Below are positions 34,618-34,629 of a stretch of DNA of 34,629 nt, piece by piece. The position numbers were made by a program, and so were the translations under genes. The stretch comes from Ruminococcaceae bacterium OttesenSCG-928-I18 (GTDB lineage: Bacteria; Bacillota; Clostridia; Oscillospirales; Ruminococcaceae), in contig JAJDHT010000012.1 of the NCBI GenBank assembly GCA_030266325.1, positions 1 through 34,629 of the forward strand. Direction: 5' to 3'. Within the stretch, counting starts at the first letter, position 1. Every line of letters begins with the position of its first letter. The notes under the pieces are model-generated. The model saw only the letters and a list, made by a program, of their open reading frames with translations. It had not been told where the DNA came from and ran no database searches.

Positions 34618-34626
34618 ATTTTAGCA
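34618..34626 (-). promoter_or_regulatory. extended -10 promoter of the MATE leader
   Basis: On the minus strand TGC TAAAAT (34626-34618) lies at the window edge; the -35 region is outside the window. Confidence 0.5.
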
Positions 34627-34629
34627 CAT

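Overview
The window looks like a chromosome segment of a GC-rich (roughly mid-50s % G+C by eye) anaerobic Clostridia-type Firmicute, probably Oscillospirales/Ruminococcaceae-like. The grounds are strong AGGAGG-type ribosome sites, many extended -10 (TGN TATAAT) promoters, a tryptophan T-box, a LytTR/LiaF-like pair, a stand-alone TrpB2-type enzyme and Tn916-type int/xis/sigma-like remnants. No species can be named from sequence alone. LAYOUT: 1-4.4 kb (minus) is one very large glycosyltransferase gene with three catalytic modules, split by a single extra C in a seven-C run. 4.6-5.9 kb (plus) is a LytTR regulator and a LiaF-like membrane protein. 6.1-7.3 kb is a DUF3089 lipoprotein. 7.5-9.5 kb is pgk-tpiA. 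9.7-10.6 kb is a serine acetyltransferase gene behind a Cys-codon leader peptide with mutually exclusive antiterminator and terminator. 10.8-13.8 kb (minus) is a membrane protein, a VWA/solute-binding lipoprotein and a nitroreductase. 14.1-14.8 kb holds two small unknown genes. 15.0-22.9 kb is a molybdenum island: TOBE/Mop protein, moeA, modA, modB, modC, moaC, moaA (frame-disrupted at CCCTTTC), a mogA/moaB-type gene and an unusual fusion of a degenerate MocA/MobA-like domain to a ModE-like HTH. 23.0-29.2 kb is housekeeping: unknown genes, a PQ-loop protein, lpdA, TrpB2 behind a Trp T-box, an SDR reductase, tadA and an orphan gene with a consensus promoter. 29.2-32.4 kb is a scarred integration site: tRNA-Leu(CAA) preceded by two exact 178-bp units that each begin with the 5' half of the tRNA, then int, xis, a sigma-like gene and an internal piece of a large serine recombinase that abuts a beheaded GHKL histidine kinase. 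The window ends with a MATE transporter gene behind a structured, terminator-bearing leader RNA. HOW IT WORKS TOGETHER: the mod/moa/moe/mog genes would import molybdate and build the pterin cofactor. An inverted repeat just downstream of the modA start point is a candidate operator for the ModE-like fusion at the far end of the cluster. Amino-acid supply is sensed at RNA level twice: Cys codons before cysE and a Trp-specifier T-box before TrpB2. Intergenic spaces carry at least two repeat families, one containing a built-in terminator. Two genes (the glycosyltransferase and moaA) are broken by one base at runs of C, with intact coding on both sides. Assembly error, recent mutation and recoding all remain possible.
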